16,031 bases of DNA from Eubacterium sp. CAG:252 (GCA_000436535.1 FR886335.1:1-16031), one strand, 5' to 3'; positions 1 through 7,233 are shown, counted from the stretch's first letter. Notes: generated from the letters alone by a model not told the origin. Numbers and translations are program-made.

Positions 1-108
1 CTTCAATCCTTTTGCATATAATATCTGCATAAATGATATTGAAGAAGTGTCTAAAATAGCTATATGGCTCTTATTCTCTATTTTTATAATCTCAGGTATC
101 TCTGTCAT
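1..108 (-). CDS. 5' end of a third gene in the XRE/ImmA module, possibly a PIN-type domain protein (partial)
   Basis: The frame is open for 36 codons from an ATG at 108 to the left edge. The ATG shares one base with the TGA of the upstream peptidase gene (TGATG), and an AAGGAG motif stands six bases before it, so translation is probably coupled. The visible peptide begins MTEIPEIIK and continues with HIAILDTSSISFMQ. An ILDTS strand-plus-Asp close to the N terminus is how many PIN-domain nucleases begin, the Asp being the first metal ligand. Only 36 residues are visible, so the family is inference. The gene's position after a regulator and an ImmA-type peptidase would suit the effector of a toxin-antitoxin-like module. 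The start and the frame are well supported; the function is not. Confidence 0.7.
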   Translation of the reverse strand, partial: MTEIPEIIKIENKSHIAILDTSSISFMQILYAKGLK

Positions 109-887
109 CAGCTTCTCCTTATTATCATAGATATCTCTGTCATAATATTTTTCAAAAATGCCTCATTATCCTTATGATAATTAAGTTCAGGATTGTTTTC
201 CATACTTTTCTTTATTTTTTCCTGCAATGAAGACGTATTTATTACATAAGATGGCGTTACAAGACTATCATCCAAACCCAGCATCTGAAATTTCTCTGCT
301 AAGTTATCAAATTGTAAATCAAACACTTCTTTAATCTTACAACATAACTCTTCATTCTTACTTTGAACAGCATACTCATACAATAAAACTAATACAGATT
401 TATAAGGTGCCTGAAATGTTGCCATACAATAAAATATTTTTGAAATAAAATCCATTTTAGTAAGTTCTGCATAGTATCTTTCTACACCATTTAATAACAT
501 ACAGGCTGCAAAACATTCCGCTTTTCGTTCTTCCAACATATTATCAATTTCAATAAAGTGGTTAAAAGAAACCTTATCAAATATTAAATGATATATCTCA
601 TGCCAGGCTGTAAAATACTGATTAGCCCTTGGTAACGCCGTGTTCAATACAGGAATATACTTTCCATCTTTAACAAATATTGCCCCACTCCAGTATTTAT
701 CTTCTATCGGCATCTGAATTAAGCCAAAACCTTTAAGAATTAATAATGCAAGTTGTGGTGATGATGCAACTTGCATTATTTCTGGATTTGACCGTAGCTT
801 AATCGCCTGACTCAATACTTCTTCCTTAATTTCTGAATTCTTTTTTATAACCATATCTATATTTTCAGCAGTAATCAATTCACTCAT
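108..887 (-). CDS. ImmA/IrrE family zinc metallopeptidase
   Basis: A 259-residue protein with the zinc-binding HEIYH motif at residues 96-100 (AWHEIYHLIF), followed by an acidic helix, EERKAECFAA (119-128), that would provide the third ligand. This is the arrangement of the ImmA/IrrE (COG2856-type) peptidases, which in known cases cleave XRE-type repressors. The usual Glu just before the Ala of that helix appears to be Lys122, with Glu120 and Glu124 nearby. No signal peptide or membrane segment is seen, so it should be cytoplasmic. The ATG at 887 has GTGGAG ten bases upstream. It lies 65 bases after the XRE gene and overlaps the next gene by one base, so the three probably form one operon. 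Natural substrate inferred: the XRE partner, or a toxin encoded downstream. Confidence 0.85.
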   Translation of the reverse strand: MSELITAENIDMVIKKNSEIKEEVLSQAIKLRSNPEIMQVASSPQLALLILKGFGLIQMPIEDKYWSGAIFVKDGKYIPVLNTALPRANQYFTAWHEIYHLIFDKVSFNHFIEIDNMLEERKAECFAACMLLNGVERYYAELTKMDFISKIFYCMATFQAPYKSVLVLLYEYAVQSKNEELCCKIKEVFDLQFDNLAEKFQMLGLDDSLVTPSYVINTSSLQEKIKKSMENNPELNYHKDNEAFLKNIMTEISMIIRRS

Positions 888-952
888 AAAATTATATCTC
901 CACTTCGCTATGATTAATATCTGACAAACATTCTTTTAACACTATACATCTT

Positions 953-1321
953 TTAATAATATATTGCACATAAATCAATAACATCTAATAATAAGTCATA
1001 CTGTTTCTTAGCTAAATCACTCATTTTATGATTTTCAGGCGTATTCTGTGAAAATACTGCTGTATTAATATTTTTTGCTGATGTGGAATGATAAAACATC
1101 AATTCTTCCACCGACATATTTAACATTTTCAATATCTTCTGAAGATGACGATCAAAAGTGCATTTATTATCTATATTTCCATTTAACAATTTATCAAGTG
1201 TAGGTCGCGATATATCTGCCTTTGCAGCAAAAGAAACTTTAGTATATCCTTTATCACGGATACAATCTTTTAACTTAGATGCTACCAAATTCCTTTTTTC
1301 AAATAATTCATCAAACTTCAT
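953..1321 (-). CDS. XRE-type helix-turn-helix transcriptional regulator
   Basis: A 122-residue protein. Residues about 10-65 form a helix-turn-helix of the lambda Cro/C1 type: KLKDCIRDKGYTKVSFAAKA, then DISRPTLDKLLNG as turn and recognition helix, then a helix carrying LQKILKMLNMSVEEL. The C-terminal 45 residues are unassigned. The chosen start is the ATG at 1321, because AAAGGGGG lies seven bases before it; an in-frame ATG six codons upstream has no such spacing. It is the first gene of the module and has its own promoter with an adjacent perfect dyad, so autoregulation is likely. It probably binds this dyad and is relieved by the downstream peptidase, as in other XRE/ImmA pairs (inference). 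Confidence 0.88.
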   Translation of the reverse strand: MKFDELFEKRNLVASKLKDCIRDKGYTKVSFAAKADISRPTLDKLLNGNIDNKCTFDRHLQKILKMLNMSVEELMFYHSTSAKNINTAVFSQNTPENHKMSDLAKKQYDLLLDVIDLCAIYY

Positions 1322-1351
1322 TGTAATACCCCCTTTCATTTTTTCATATTT

Positions 1352-1380
1352 ATTATATACACGAAGCTAAAAATTATCAA
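1352..1380 (-). promoter_or_regulatory. Promoter of the XRE/ImmA module
   Basis: Read on the minus strand: TTGATA, a 17-base spacer, then a perfect TATAAT. It lies about 30 bases before the XRE start codon. No comparably good alternative was seen between here and the small RNA gene. Confidence 0.8.
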
Positions 1381-1386
1381 TACGAT

Positions 1387-1405
1387 TGTAAAAACTTTTT
1401 TTACA
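1387..1405. promoter_or_regulatory. Perfect dyad next to the XRE promoter (candidate operator)
   Basis: TGTAAAAA, a three-base centre, then TTTTTACA: perfect 8-base arms only six bases upstream of the -35 hexamer. GATTGT (1384-1389) and ACAATC (1410-1415) form an overlapping wider inverted pair. The octamer ATTATCAA occurs at 1373-1380 (covering the -35) and again at 1420-1427. Position and symmetry suit an operator for the XRE protein; binding is inference. The A/T tracts could also act as an UP element. Confidence 0.45.
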
Positions 1406-1450
1406 TTTAACAATCAGGCATTATCAACCACTACCTATCAAATCCCAGTA

Positions 1451-1476
1451 AAGATTTTATATTTCATCAAAATCTT
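1451..1476. repeat. Short inverted repeat
   Basis: AAGATTTT at 1451-1458 and AAAATCTT at 1469-1476 form a perfect 8-base stem with a 10-base loop between the small RNA terminator and the XRE control region. No T-tract follows on either strand, so it is not a convincing terminator. Its role is unknown. Confidence 0.35.
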
Positions 1477-1516
1477 CCAGATTGGCTAACTCGAAATTCA
1501 TTTGCACTACATATGT

Positions 1517-1546
1517 AAAAAAAGAGTGTGATATTTAACCACACTC
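1517..1546 (-). terminator. Intrinsic terminator of the orphan small RNA
   Basis: On the minus strand GAGTGTG, a 9-base loop and CACACTC, immediately followed by seven T residues (the A-run at 1517-1523). On the plus strand the hairpin is followed by CTTAATAA, with no T-run, so it acts on the minus strand. Confidence 0.85.
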
Positions 1547-1690
1547 CTTAATAATTACTTTTAAAAGAGTTTCATGCTGGTTGTCAGCCTCGATACCCAG
1601 TTAAGACATCTAGTGATATGGAAAATTATCCTGCTCCATCTGCAGCCCAACTTTTAACGATGCTCTTACATCGAGAACATTTCTGCTACT
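1517..1690 (-). ncRNA. Orphan small RNA gene of about 174 nt, family not identified
   Basis: A transcript predicted from its own promoter (1697-1724) to its own terminator (1517-1546), with no credible reading frame and no gene in the same direction before its terminator. The predicted RNA can form several local helices. The clearest is CGATG/CATCG (1669-1673 with 1658-1662, loop of six), then CTGC/GCAG (1642-1645 with 1631-1634) and CTGG/CCAG (1597-1600 with 1577-1580). TTAAAAG (1651-1657) can pair with CTTTTAA near 1560, closing a larger domain. It lacks the SRP RNA core GGAAG/GCAGCC, a tmRNA tag frame and the T-box core. Length and gene structure would suit a 6S-like RNA or the raiA-motif RNA of Firmicutes, but I could not confirm either. 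The gene-like layout is well supported; the family is open. Confidence 0.65.
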
Positions 1691-1696
1691 AACATT

Positions 1697-1724
1697 ATTA
1701 TACTCAATTTTATTAAAAATTCAA
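1697..1724 (-). promoter_or_regulatory. Promoter of the orphan small RNA
   Basis: Minus strand: TTGAAT, a 16-base A/T-rich spacer, then a perfect TATAAT. The predicted start is near 1690. It stands after the rnf terminator, so the RNA is expected to be made independently of rnf. Confidence 0.75.
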
Positions 1725-1760
1725 CATAAATTATTATTCTTTACCAACCTCTACATCACA

Positions 1761-1808
1761 AAAACCGCCAGCAGAAATGCCATTCCCAACATTTCCACCA
1801 GCGGTTTT
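1761..1808 (-). terminator. rnf: Intrinsic terminator of the rnf operon
   Basis: Arms at 1790-1808 and 1761-1779 form a 19-pair stem with a 10-base loop, 57 bases after the rnfB stop. Four of the pairs are G-U wobbles in the minus-strand RNA and would be A-C mismatches in the plus-strand RNA, which shows the working strand. The 3' arm ends in a T-run. Confidence 0.85.
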
Positions 1809-1865
1809 TATAATTTTAATTCAAATTAAATTATCAACATCCAATATCAAAGAATTACCCAGCAA

Positions 1866-2660
1866 CTAATTCTGCTTATGAATAATCTTCTTAGGACACT
1901 TCTCAGCACACTTGCCACAGCCAACACACTTAGACTGGTCGATGTGTGCGATATTGTTCTCTACAGTGATAGCACCATACTCGCACTGCTTTGTACATAA
2001 CATACAGCCGATACATCCAACTGAACATACCTGCATAACATCCTTACCCTTGTTCTGTGAAGAACAGTTAACTGCGTAAGTTGCCTTGTATGGAATAAGT
2101 TCGATAAGATGTCTTGGACATGTAGCAACACACTTGCCACAGGCCTTACACTTTTCCTTATCTACTACAGCTACACCATTAACTACGTGGATAGCATCGA
2201 ATGGACAAGCCTTAACGCATGAGCCGTAACCCATACATCCGTATGTACATCCCTTAGGACCACCGTTAGGTGCTATATTCATCATAGTACAATCCTGTAC
2301 ACCAGAATATACATAATTATTCTTAGCCTTGTCACAGTCTCCGCCACACTTAACGAAAGCTGTCATACGCTCCTGGCTTCCTGCCTCAGCACCCATGATA
2401 GCTGCTATCTTGGCTGCTACTGCTGCACCACCAACTGGACATGCGCCACAGTCAGCTTCACCTGCTGCAATAGCCTTTGCAAGTGCATCACAGCCTGCGT
2501 ATCCACAACCACCACAGTTGTTACCTGGAAGCTCTGCTCTTACATCTATTTCCTTCTGGTCAACCTCAACTGCAAACTTCTTTCCCATAAATCCAAGGAA
2601 GAGTCCAAGAAGAAGACCTGTTACACCTACGGCACAAGCCGCAATAATAATACCTGTCAT
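1866..2660 (-). CDS. rnfB: Rnf complex subunit B, ferredoxin-accepting iron-sulfur protein
   Basis: RnfB takes electrons from reduced ferredoxin and passes them into the membrane-bound Rnf complex. The 264-residue protein has one N-terminal membrane helix (about 3-25). It is followed by the NNCGGCGYAGC cluster site with Cys49, 52, 57 and 74, the C-x2-C-x4-C-x16-C pattern of RnfB. Four ferredoxin-type Cys motifs follow, near 138-152, 171-181, 212-226 and 245-255 (CKACGKCVATCP and CVGCGKCAEKCP are canonical). It may therefore carry up to five [4Fe-4S] clusters. The ATG at 2660 has AAGGAGG ten bases upstream. It is the last gene of the operon, 15 bases after rnfA, and is followed by the terminator. 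Long multi-cluster RnfB is usual in Clostridia. Confidence 0.97.
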   Translation of the reverse strand: MTGIIIAACAVGVTGLLLGLFLGFMGKKFAVEVDQKEIDVRAELPGNNCGGCGYAGCDALAKAIAAGEADCGACPVGGAAVAAKIAAIMGAEAGSQERMTAFVKCGGDCDKAKNNYVYSGVQDCTMMNIAPNGGPKGCTYGCMGYGSCVKACPFDAIHVVNGVAVVDKEKCKACGKCVATCPRHLIELIPYKATYAVNCSSQNKGKDVMQVCSVGCIGCMLCTKQCEYGAITVENNIAHIDQSKCVGCGKCAEKCPKKIIHKQN

Positions 2661-2675
2661 TATTCAATATCCTCC

Positions 2676-3248
2676 TTAGATTATTCCTGAAAATCCGAAA
2701 AATGCAATTGACATAAGTCCTGCTGTTAAAAGAACGATAGGCATTCCCTTAAAACTTTCTGGAACATCATTGTCCTCTGTACGCTCACGTACACCAGCCA
2801 TTATTACAATAGCTATTGTAAAACCAACAGCTGTACCAAGACCACTTACAAATGATTCGATTAAGTTGTATGAATTCTGTACATTTGTTAAAGCGATACC
2901 AAGTACGGCACAGTTAGTTGTGATAAGTGGAAGGTATACACCAAGTGCCTCATATAAAGGTGGCATACACTTCTTAAGTACCATTTCAACGAACTGAACT
3001 AATGTTGCTATTACAAGAATGAATACTACTGTATTCAGGTATGTAAGGTTAAGTGGTGTTAATATAAAATCATATATAAGGCTGCATATGATTGATGATA
3101 TAGAGATAACACCGATAACAGCGCCACCCATTCCGGCAGCTGTGTTTATTTTCTTTGATACACCAAGGAAAGGACACAGACCTAAGAACTGGCTTAATAC
3201 AACGTTGTTAACAAGCGCTGTGCTTATAGCGATAACTAATAAATTCAT
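2676..3248 (-). CDS. rnfA: Rnf complex integral membrane subunit A
   Basis: A 190-residue, six-helix membrane protein. It has the paired motifs GLCPFLGV (Cys25) and TTNCAVLG (Cys113). In the RnfA/RnfE pair each subunit contributes two such Cys residues, which in structural work on Rnf and NQR hold a [2Fe-2S] cluster in the membrane. The loop VRERTEDNDVP near 155-165 precedes the last helix. The ATG at 3248 is preceded by GGGAGGAG with an 8-base spacer. It lies 16 bases after rnfE and 15 before rnfB. The sequence is related to RnfE, its inverted-topology paralogue. Length and order are as expected for the family. Confidence 0.97.
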   Translation of the reverse strand: MNLLVIAISTALVNNVVLSQFLGLCPFLGVSKKINTAAGMGGAVIGVISISSIICSLIYDFILTPLNLTYLNTVVFILVIATLVQFVEMVLKKCMPPLYEALGVYLPLITTNCAVLGIALTNVQNSYNLIESFVSGLGTAVGFTIAIVIMAGVRERTEDNDVPESFKGMPIVLLTAGLMSIAFFGFSGII

Positions 3249-3264
3249 CTTTTACTCTCCTCCC

Positions 3265-3930
3265 TTAGTTCTCTTTTTCTTCATCTGAAACATAGTCTGG
3301 AACCTCAGCAGGCTTCATTCCGTGTTTTCTCTTTACTCTGTTCATAACAGCTACACACATAGCAAGTACGAAGAATGCACCAGGTGCAAGGATAAATATA
3401 CTAGCTGGTGTATAACCAAAGTTAGAAAGATCTACAAGTGCTGAACTACCTGTTGAAAGGATTGTTCCGCCACCAAGTAACTCTCTGATTGCACCAAGGA
3501 TTGTGATAGCACATGTGAAACCAAGTCCCATACCAATACCATCAAACATTGATGGAAGTGCTGGGTTCTTAGAAGCATATGACTCTGCACGTCCTAAGAT
3601 AATACAGTTAACAACGATAAGTGGTATATAGATACCAAGTGCATCGTATATAGATGGCACAAAGCCCTGTAATAAGAACTGTATTATTGTAACAAATGAT
3701 GCAACGATCACGATATAAGCTGGCATTCTTACGCTGTCTGGAATAACCTTTCTAAGTAATGAAATGAAAAGGTTAGAAAGCATAAGAACTGCTGTTGTAG
3801 AAAGTCCCATTCCGATACCATTGATTGCTGATGTAGTAACCGCAAGTGTAGGACACATACCAAGTGTTAAAACCAGAGTAGGATTCTCTTTGATAATACC
3901 ATTATAAAGTCTTTCAACACATTTATTCAA
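3265..3930 (-). CDS. rnfE: Rnf complex integral membrane subunit E
   Basis: Paralogue of RnfA with about six membrane helices. It carries GMCPTLAV (Cys26) and VVNCIILGRAE (Cys109), the partner Cys pair for the shared membrane cluster. I chose the TTG at 3930 as start. It gives MNKCVERLYNGIIKENP, the usual RnfE opening, and AGGAGG lies eight bases before it. The GTG three codons upstream (3939) touches the same AGGAGG and so cannot use it. With the TTG start the protein has 221 residues and overlaps the end of rnfG by eight bases. Its ribosome binding site therefore lies inside the rnfG coding sequence, which suggests coupled translation. The C terminus is a charged, cytoplasmic-looking tail (VPDYVSDEEKEN). 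Confidence 0.96.
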   Translation of the reverse strand: MNKCVERLYNGIIKENPTLVLTLGMCPTLAVTTSAINGIGMGLSTTAVLMLSNLFISLLRKVIPDSVRMPAYIVIVASFVTIIQFLLQGFVPSIYDALGIYIPLIVVNCIILGRAESYASKNPALPSMFDGIGMGLGFTCAITILGAIRELLGGGTILSTGSSALVDLSNFGYTPASIFILAPGAFFVLAMCVAVMNRVKRKHGMKPAEVPDYVSDEEKEN

Positions 3931-4585
3931 CTGAAACACCTCCTACTGTCTTAACATTAGCCTTTGCAAGGTCTGCATATACAGCTAAGGCTGCATTAAC
4001 ACCCTTTGTTATAGCCTTTGATGTAACTGTAGAACCACCGATTGCATCAATAGAGCTGTCTGATGATGAACCAGTTCCATCTGTTACTACCTTATACTCT
4101 GAAGCCTTAGTTCCATTGAACTGTGCTAAGAATGAAGGATCCTGCTTAGCTCTCATACCAAGACCTGCTGTTTCGCTGATTGTAAGAATAGATGTTCCAA
4201 GATATGTTCCATCAGTTGAAAGTCCAACAGAGAACTTGATATCTCCGCCGTAACCATCATGTGCAACAACTGTTACTACGAAACCTATTATCTTACCATT
4301 CTTAATACCAGCAACTACCTCTGATACATCATCCTTAGAGAAATCTGTTGCAGAAGCTGAAAGTACTGCCTTAGCTGTTTCTGCTACCTTATCAGAAGCA
4401 TAACTTCCATCAAGTGCTTCAAACTTATCAGCATCAGCAATAACCTCCTGATAAGCCTTCTGCTTAGCCTTCTCGTTCTGCTGTGCGATAGGGTCTTTAG
4501 TTACATTATATACAAGACCAAGAAGGATACCTGCAACAAGTGTAATTGCGAATAATATACATGCATCTTTTATTATATTCTTCAT
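3923..4585 (-). CDS. rnfG: Rnf complex subunit G, covalent FMN protein
   Basis: RnfG is anchored by one N-terminal helix (about 6-26, FAITLVAGILLGLVY) and carries a flavin on an extracytoplasmic FMN-binding domain. The family's ETAGLGMRA segment is present, and the flavin site reads IDAIGGSTVTSKAI with Thr186 in the attachment position. The common form is S-G-A-T; here the first Ser is Gly and the Ala is Ser, while the Thr is kept. I chose the ATG at 4585 because AAAGGAGG stands nine bases before it; a longer in-frame start at 4630 would add a basic stretch that lies inside rnfD. The gene begins one base after the rnfD stop and contains the rnfE ribosome binding site near its end. Length 220 residues. 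Confidence 0.96.
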   Translation of the reverse strand: MKNIIKDACILFAITLVAGILLGLVYNVTKDPIAQQNEKAKQKAYQEVIADADKFEALDGSYASDKVAETAKAVLSASATDFSKDDVSEVVAGIKNGKIIGFVVTVVAHDGYGGDIKFSVGLSTDGTYLGTSILTISETAGLGMRAKQDPSFLAQFNGTKASEYKVVTDGTGSSSDSSIDAIGGSTVTSKAITKGVNAALAVYADLAKANVKTVGGVSVE

Positions 4586-4586
4586 C

Positions 4587-5558
4587 TTATGCAGCCTCCT
4601 TTGCCTTTTTTTCCGGCTTCTTCTTGCCAAATGACTTAGGTACTGTAACTCTTTCGATAAGAGGTACTAAGAGGTTACAGAAGATGATTGCGTATGAAAC
4701 GCCTTCTGCTGAACCACCAAACATTCTGAATATGAATGTAAGTAAACCTAAGCAGACACCGAATACTAACTTACCATTAGGTGTGATAGGTGATGTAACA
4801 TAATCAGTTGCCATAAAGAAAGCACCAAGAATAAGACCACCACCACAGATTTCCTGTAACATATACATAGCATCAAACTGATGTCCTGGTGCAAAAAGGA
4901 ATATAAGCACTGCAAATGTTCCAATGTAAGAAAGTGGAATTCTTAAAGAAATAATCTTTCTTACAACAAGATATATAGCACCAATAAGAAGACATATAAC
5001 TGATGTTTCACCGATAACACCACTTGTCTTACCAATAAACATAGTAAGAAGTGTAGGTGCTGTCTGTCCTACAACCTCTGAACCCGGCTTTAATATAGCA
5101 AGAGGTGTAGCACCAGAATATGCATCACATACGAAGTTAGTCATTGGACCTGTATATGCAATAAGAAGGAAACATCTTGCTGCAAGTGCAGGGTTCATAA
5201 AATTCTGACCAATTCCGCCAAATAACTGCTTAACAATAATAATTGCAAATACACATCCAACAATCTCAAAACCAATGTTGAGAGTTGAAGGAATGTTAAG
5301 TGCAATAAGAAGACCTGTAACTGCGGCACTAAGGTCCATAACAGTTATCTTCTTATGCATAAAATATTCATATACAGCTTCTGAAGCCATACACACTACA
5401 ATACCAACTATGATACGGATAAGTGCCTGGATTCCGAAGTTATAAATACCAAATATACTAGCAGGGGCTAACGCTATAAGTACGTCTCTCATAATAGTCT
5501 GAGTAGTATCCTTGCTTCGTACATGTGGATTAGTTGATACGTTAAAAATCTCGCTCAC
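4587..5558 (-). CDS. rnfD: Rnf complex membrane subunit D, covalent FMN protein
   Basis: A 323-residue polytopic membrane protein with the usual RnfD pattern: a cytoplasmic N terminus (FNVSTNPHVRSKDTTQTIM), about nine helices, the conserved GGIGQNFMNPALAARCFL segment (114-131), and the flavin attachment motif DAYSGATPL with Thr151 as the FMN-bearing residue. The C-terminal tail is Lys/Glu-rich (FGKKKPEKKAKEAA). The start is a GTG at 5558, supported by GGGAGG seven bases upstream. The stop is 13 bases after rnfC in transcription order and rnfG follows directly. RnfD is the subunit most often linked to ion translocation. Whether Na+ or H+ is moved cannot be read from this sequence. Confidence 0.96.
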   Translation of the reverse strand: MSEIFNVSTNPHVRSKDTTQTIMRDVLIALAPASIFGIYNFGIQALIRIIVGIVVCMASEAVYEYFMHKKITVMDLSAAVTGLLIALNIPSTLNIGFEIVGCVFAIIIVKQLFGGIGQNFMNPALAARCFLLIAYTGPMTNFVCDAYSGATPLAILKPGSEVVGQTAPTLLTMFIGKTSGVIGETSVICLLIGAIYLVVRKIISLRIPLSYIGTFAVLIFLFAPGHQFDAMYMLQEICGGGLILGAFFMATDYVTSPITPNGKLVFGVCLGLLTFIFRMFGGSAEGVSYAIIFCNLLVPLIERVTVPKSFGKKKPEKKAKEAA

Positions 5559-5571
5559 TTTTAATCCTCCC

Positions 5572-6891
5572 TTATTTCTTTCTTCTGTTAGCCAGAACGA
5601 TACTTCTCATAGCCTTAATCTGCTGTGTTAATGGTCTCTTAGCTGGACAGACATATGAACAGCTTCCGCACATAACACATTCCATACCATCAAACTTAAC
5701 GAAACCAGCTTCATCATTCTTAGCTGCAAATGAAGCAAGCTTAGCTGGAAGCAGGTGGCTTGGACATCCTTCACCACATCTTCCACAACGGATACATGCT
5801 GTTTCTTCAAGCTTAGATACAACATCATTCTGGAATACAAGAAGTGATGAACTTCCCTTTACAACTGGCACATCAAGACTGTACATAGCGAATCCCATCA
5901 TAGGACCACCTGATATGTACTTCTCTGGTTCGCCAACAACACCACCAACGGCTTCAAGAAGCTGTCTGTAATTCATGCCAAGCCATACATAGAAGTTTCC
6001 TGGTTCTTTAACACCATCACCTGTAACAGTAACGATTCTTTTTGTAAGTGGCTTGCCTTCAATAACAGCCATATATATGCTGTATATTGTATCTACATTA
6101 TGTACGATACATCCTGCATCTGCTGGAAGCATAGTTGAGTTGATGCTTCTGCCTGTTGTAGCATAGATAAGGCTTCGCTCACCACCCTGAGGGTACTTAG
6201 TCTTTAATGGCTTAACCTCAATATCAGGTTCGCCTGCTACTGCCTGCTGCATAATCTTAATAGCCTCTGGCTTATTGTCTTCGATACCGATAATACCCTT
6301 TGCGTGATCAAAAATGCTTAATGCAACTTTTAATCCCTGTACTATCTTGTCTGACTCCTCAAGAAGTCTTCTGTAATCGGATGTAAGATATGGTTCACAT
6401 TCAGCACCATTTACAATAATATAATCAATGCCTTCTGGATTCTTTGGACTTAACTTAACATTAGTAGGGAAGCCTGCACCACCCATACCAACTACACCTG
6501 CATCCTTAATTCTCTGTAATACTTCCTCTTTAGAAAGCTCTTCTAACTTCTTAGGAGTATACTCAACTTCCTTAAATTCTCCATCATTCTCAATGATGAT
6601 TGAATTGCACTTTCCACCTGTGGCAAGCGTTCTTGGCTCAATAGCCTTAACTGTACCAGAAACAGATGAATGAATATTAGCTGATACGAATCCACCAGCT
6701 TCTGCAATCAACTGTCCAGCAAGTACGTAATCACCCTTGGCAACTACTGGAACTGCCGGCGCACCGATGTGCTGTGAAAGTGGGAAAACCATCTCACCTA
6801 CAGCAGGGAATAATTCTTTGATTGGCTTATCCTTTGATAATTCCTTGCCGTCATATGGATGTATTCCACCTTTAAATGTACACTTTCCCAT
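5572..6891 (-). CDS. rnfC: Rnf complex subunit C, NADH-binding iron-sulfur flavoprotein
   Basis: RnfC is the peripheral subunit where NAD+ is reduced. The 439-residue protein starts with the family's FKGGIHPYDGK. It has the glycine-rich nucleotide/FMN segment GMGGAGFPT (135-143), then VNGAECEPYLTSDYR as in complex I NuoF-like folds. Near the C terminus are two [4Fe-4S] motifs: Cys366/369/372/376 (CIRCGRCGEGCP) and Cys405/408/411/415 (CVMCGSCSYVCP). I chose the ATG at 6891, since AAGGAG lies nine bases upstream and the family start fits; an upstream in-frame ATG at 6960 would add 23 residues with no ribosome binding site. It is the first gene of the operon, so the control region is 6892-7233. 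Confidence 0.97.
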   Translation of the reverse strand: MGKCTFKGGIHPYDGKELSKDKPIKELFPAVGEMVFPLSQHIGAPAVPVVAKGDYVLAGQLIAEAGGFVSANIHSSVSGTVKAIEPRTLATGGKCNSIIIENDGEFKEVEYTPKKLEELSKEEVLQRIKDAGVVGMGGAGFPTNVKLSPKNPEGIDYIIVNGAECEPYLTSDYRRLLEESDKIVQGLKVALSIFDHAKGIIGIEDNKPEAIKIMQQAVAGEPDIEVKPLKTKYPQGGERSLIYATTGRSINSTMLPADAGCIVHNVDTIYSIYMAVIEGKPLTKRIVTVTGDGVKEPGNFYVWLGMNYRQLLEAVGGVVGEPEKYISGGPMMGFAMYSLDVPVVKGSSSLLVFQNDVVSKLEETACIRCGRCGEGCPSHLLPAKLASFAAKNDEAGFVKFDGMECVMCGSCSYVCPAKRPLTQQIKAMRSIVLANRRKK

Positions 6892-7233
6892 GACATATTT
6901 CTCCTTACTAAAATAATATATGTTACTGTCCAAAACAACGCACATATAACAGATAACCATAGAAAAAGCTCTTTTCCATGATTACCTGTCAGATGTTATG
7001 TGACGGAACTGTCACTCTGTAAAATGCAAAGCATTTAAATAATTCTGCACAATAACTAATATACTAATATAATATATCAATTAGGATTAAAAATCTACTT
7101 TTTTTTGCGTATATATTCGTATATAATAAACAAAAACTGACATTTTTTTAACGTAAAACCCTTGTAAAGTACAGGTATTTATACTTAATATAGTTAAACT
7201 ACATACAAAATTACGTAAAGGACATATATAACC
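6892..7233. promoter_or_regulatory. Divergent control region between rnfC and the YprB-like gene
   Basis: 342 bases, very A/T-rich, with no gene. Candidate elements: a dyad AAATGC/GCATTT at 7022-7036 (three-base centre), a dyad GTGAC/GTCAC at 7000-7015, and an exact direct repeat CGTATATA at 7108-7115 and 7118-7125. For the plus-strand gene there is a perfect TATAAT at 7122-7127 with only a T-run as -35, or TTGTAA with an 18-base spacer to TAATAT near 7162-7191. For rnf I found no strong -35/-10 pair; TTGATA near 7075-7080 (minus) is the best -35. The promoters are therefore not assigned. Confidence 0.4.

Noticed and set aside
1451..1476. A terminator at the AAGATTTT/AAAATCTT repeat
   Set aside because: All A/T-rich stem, no T-run on either side, and a proper terminator already lies at 1517-1546.
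1517..1690. SRP RNA, tmRNA or RNase P RNA for the orphan transcript
   Set aside because: It lacks the SRP GGAAG/GCAGCC core, it is far too short for RNase P or tmRNA, and no tag frame or tRNA-like end is visible.
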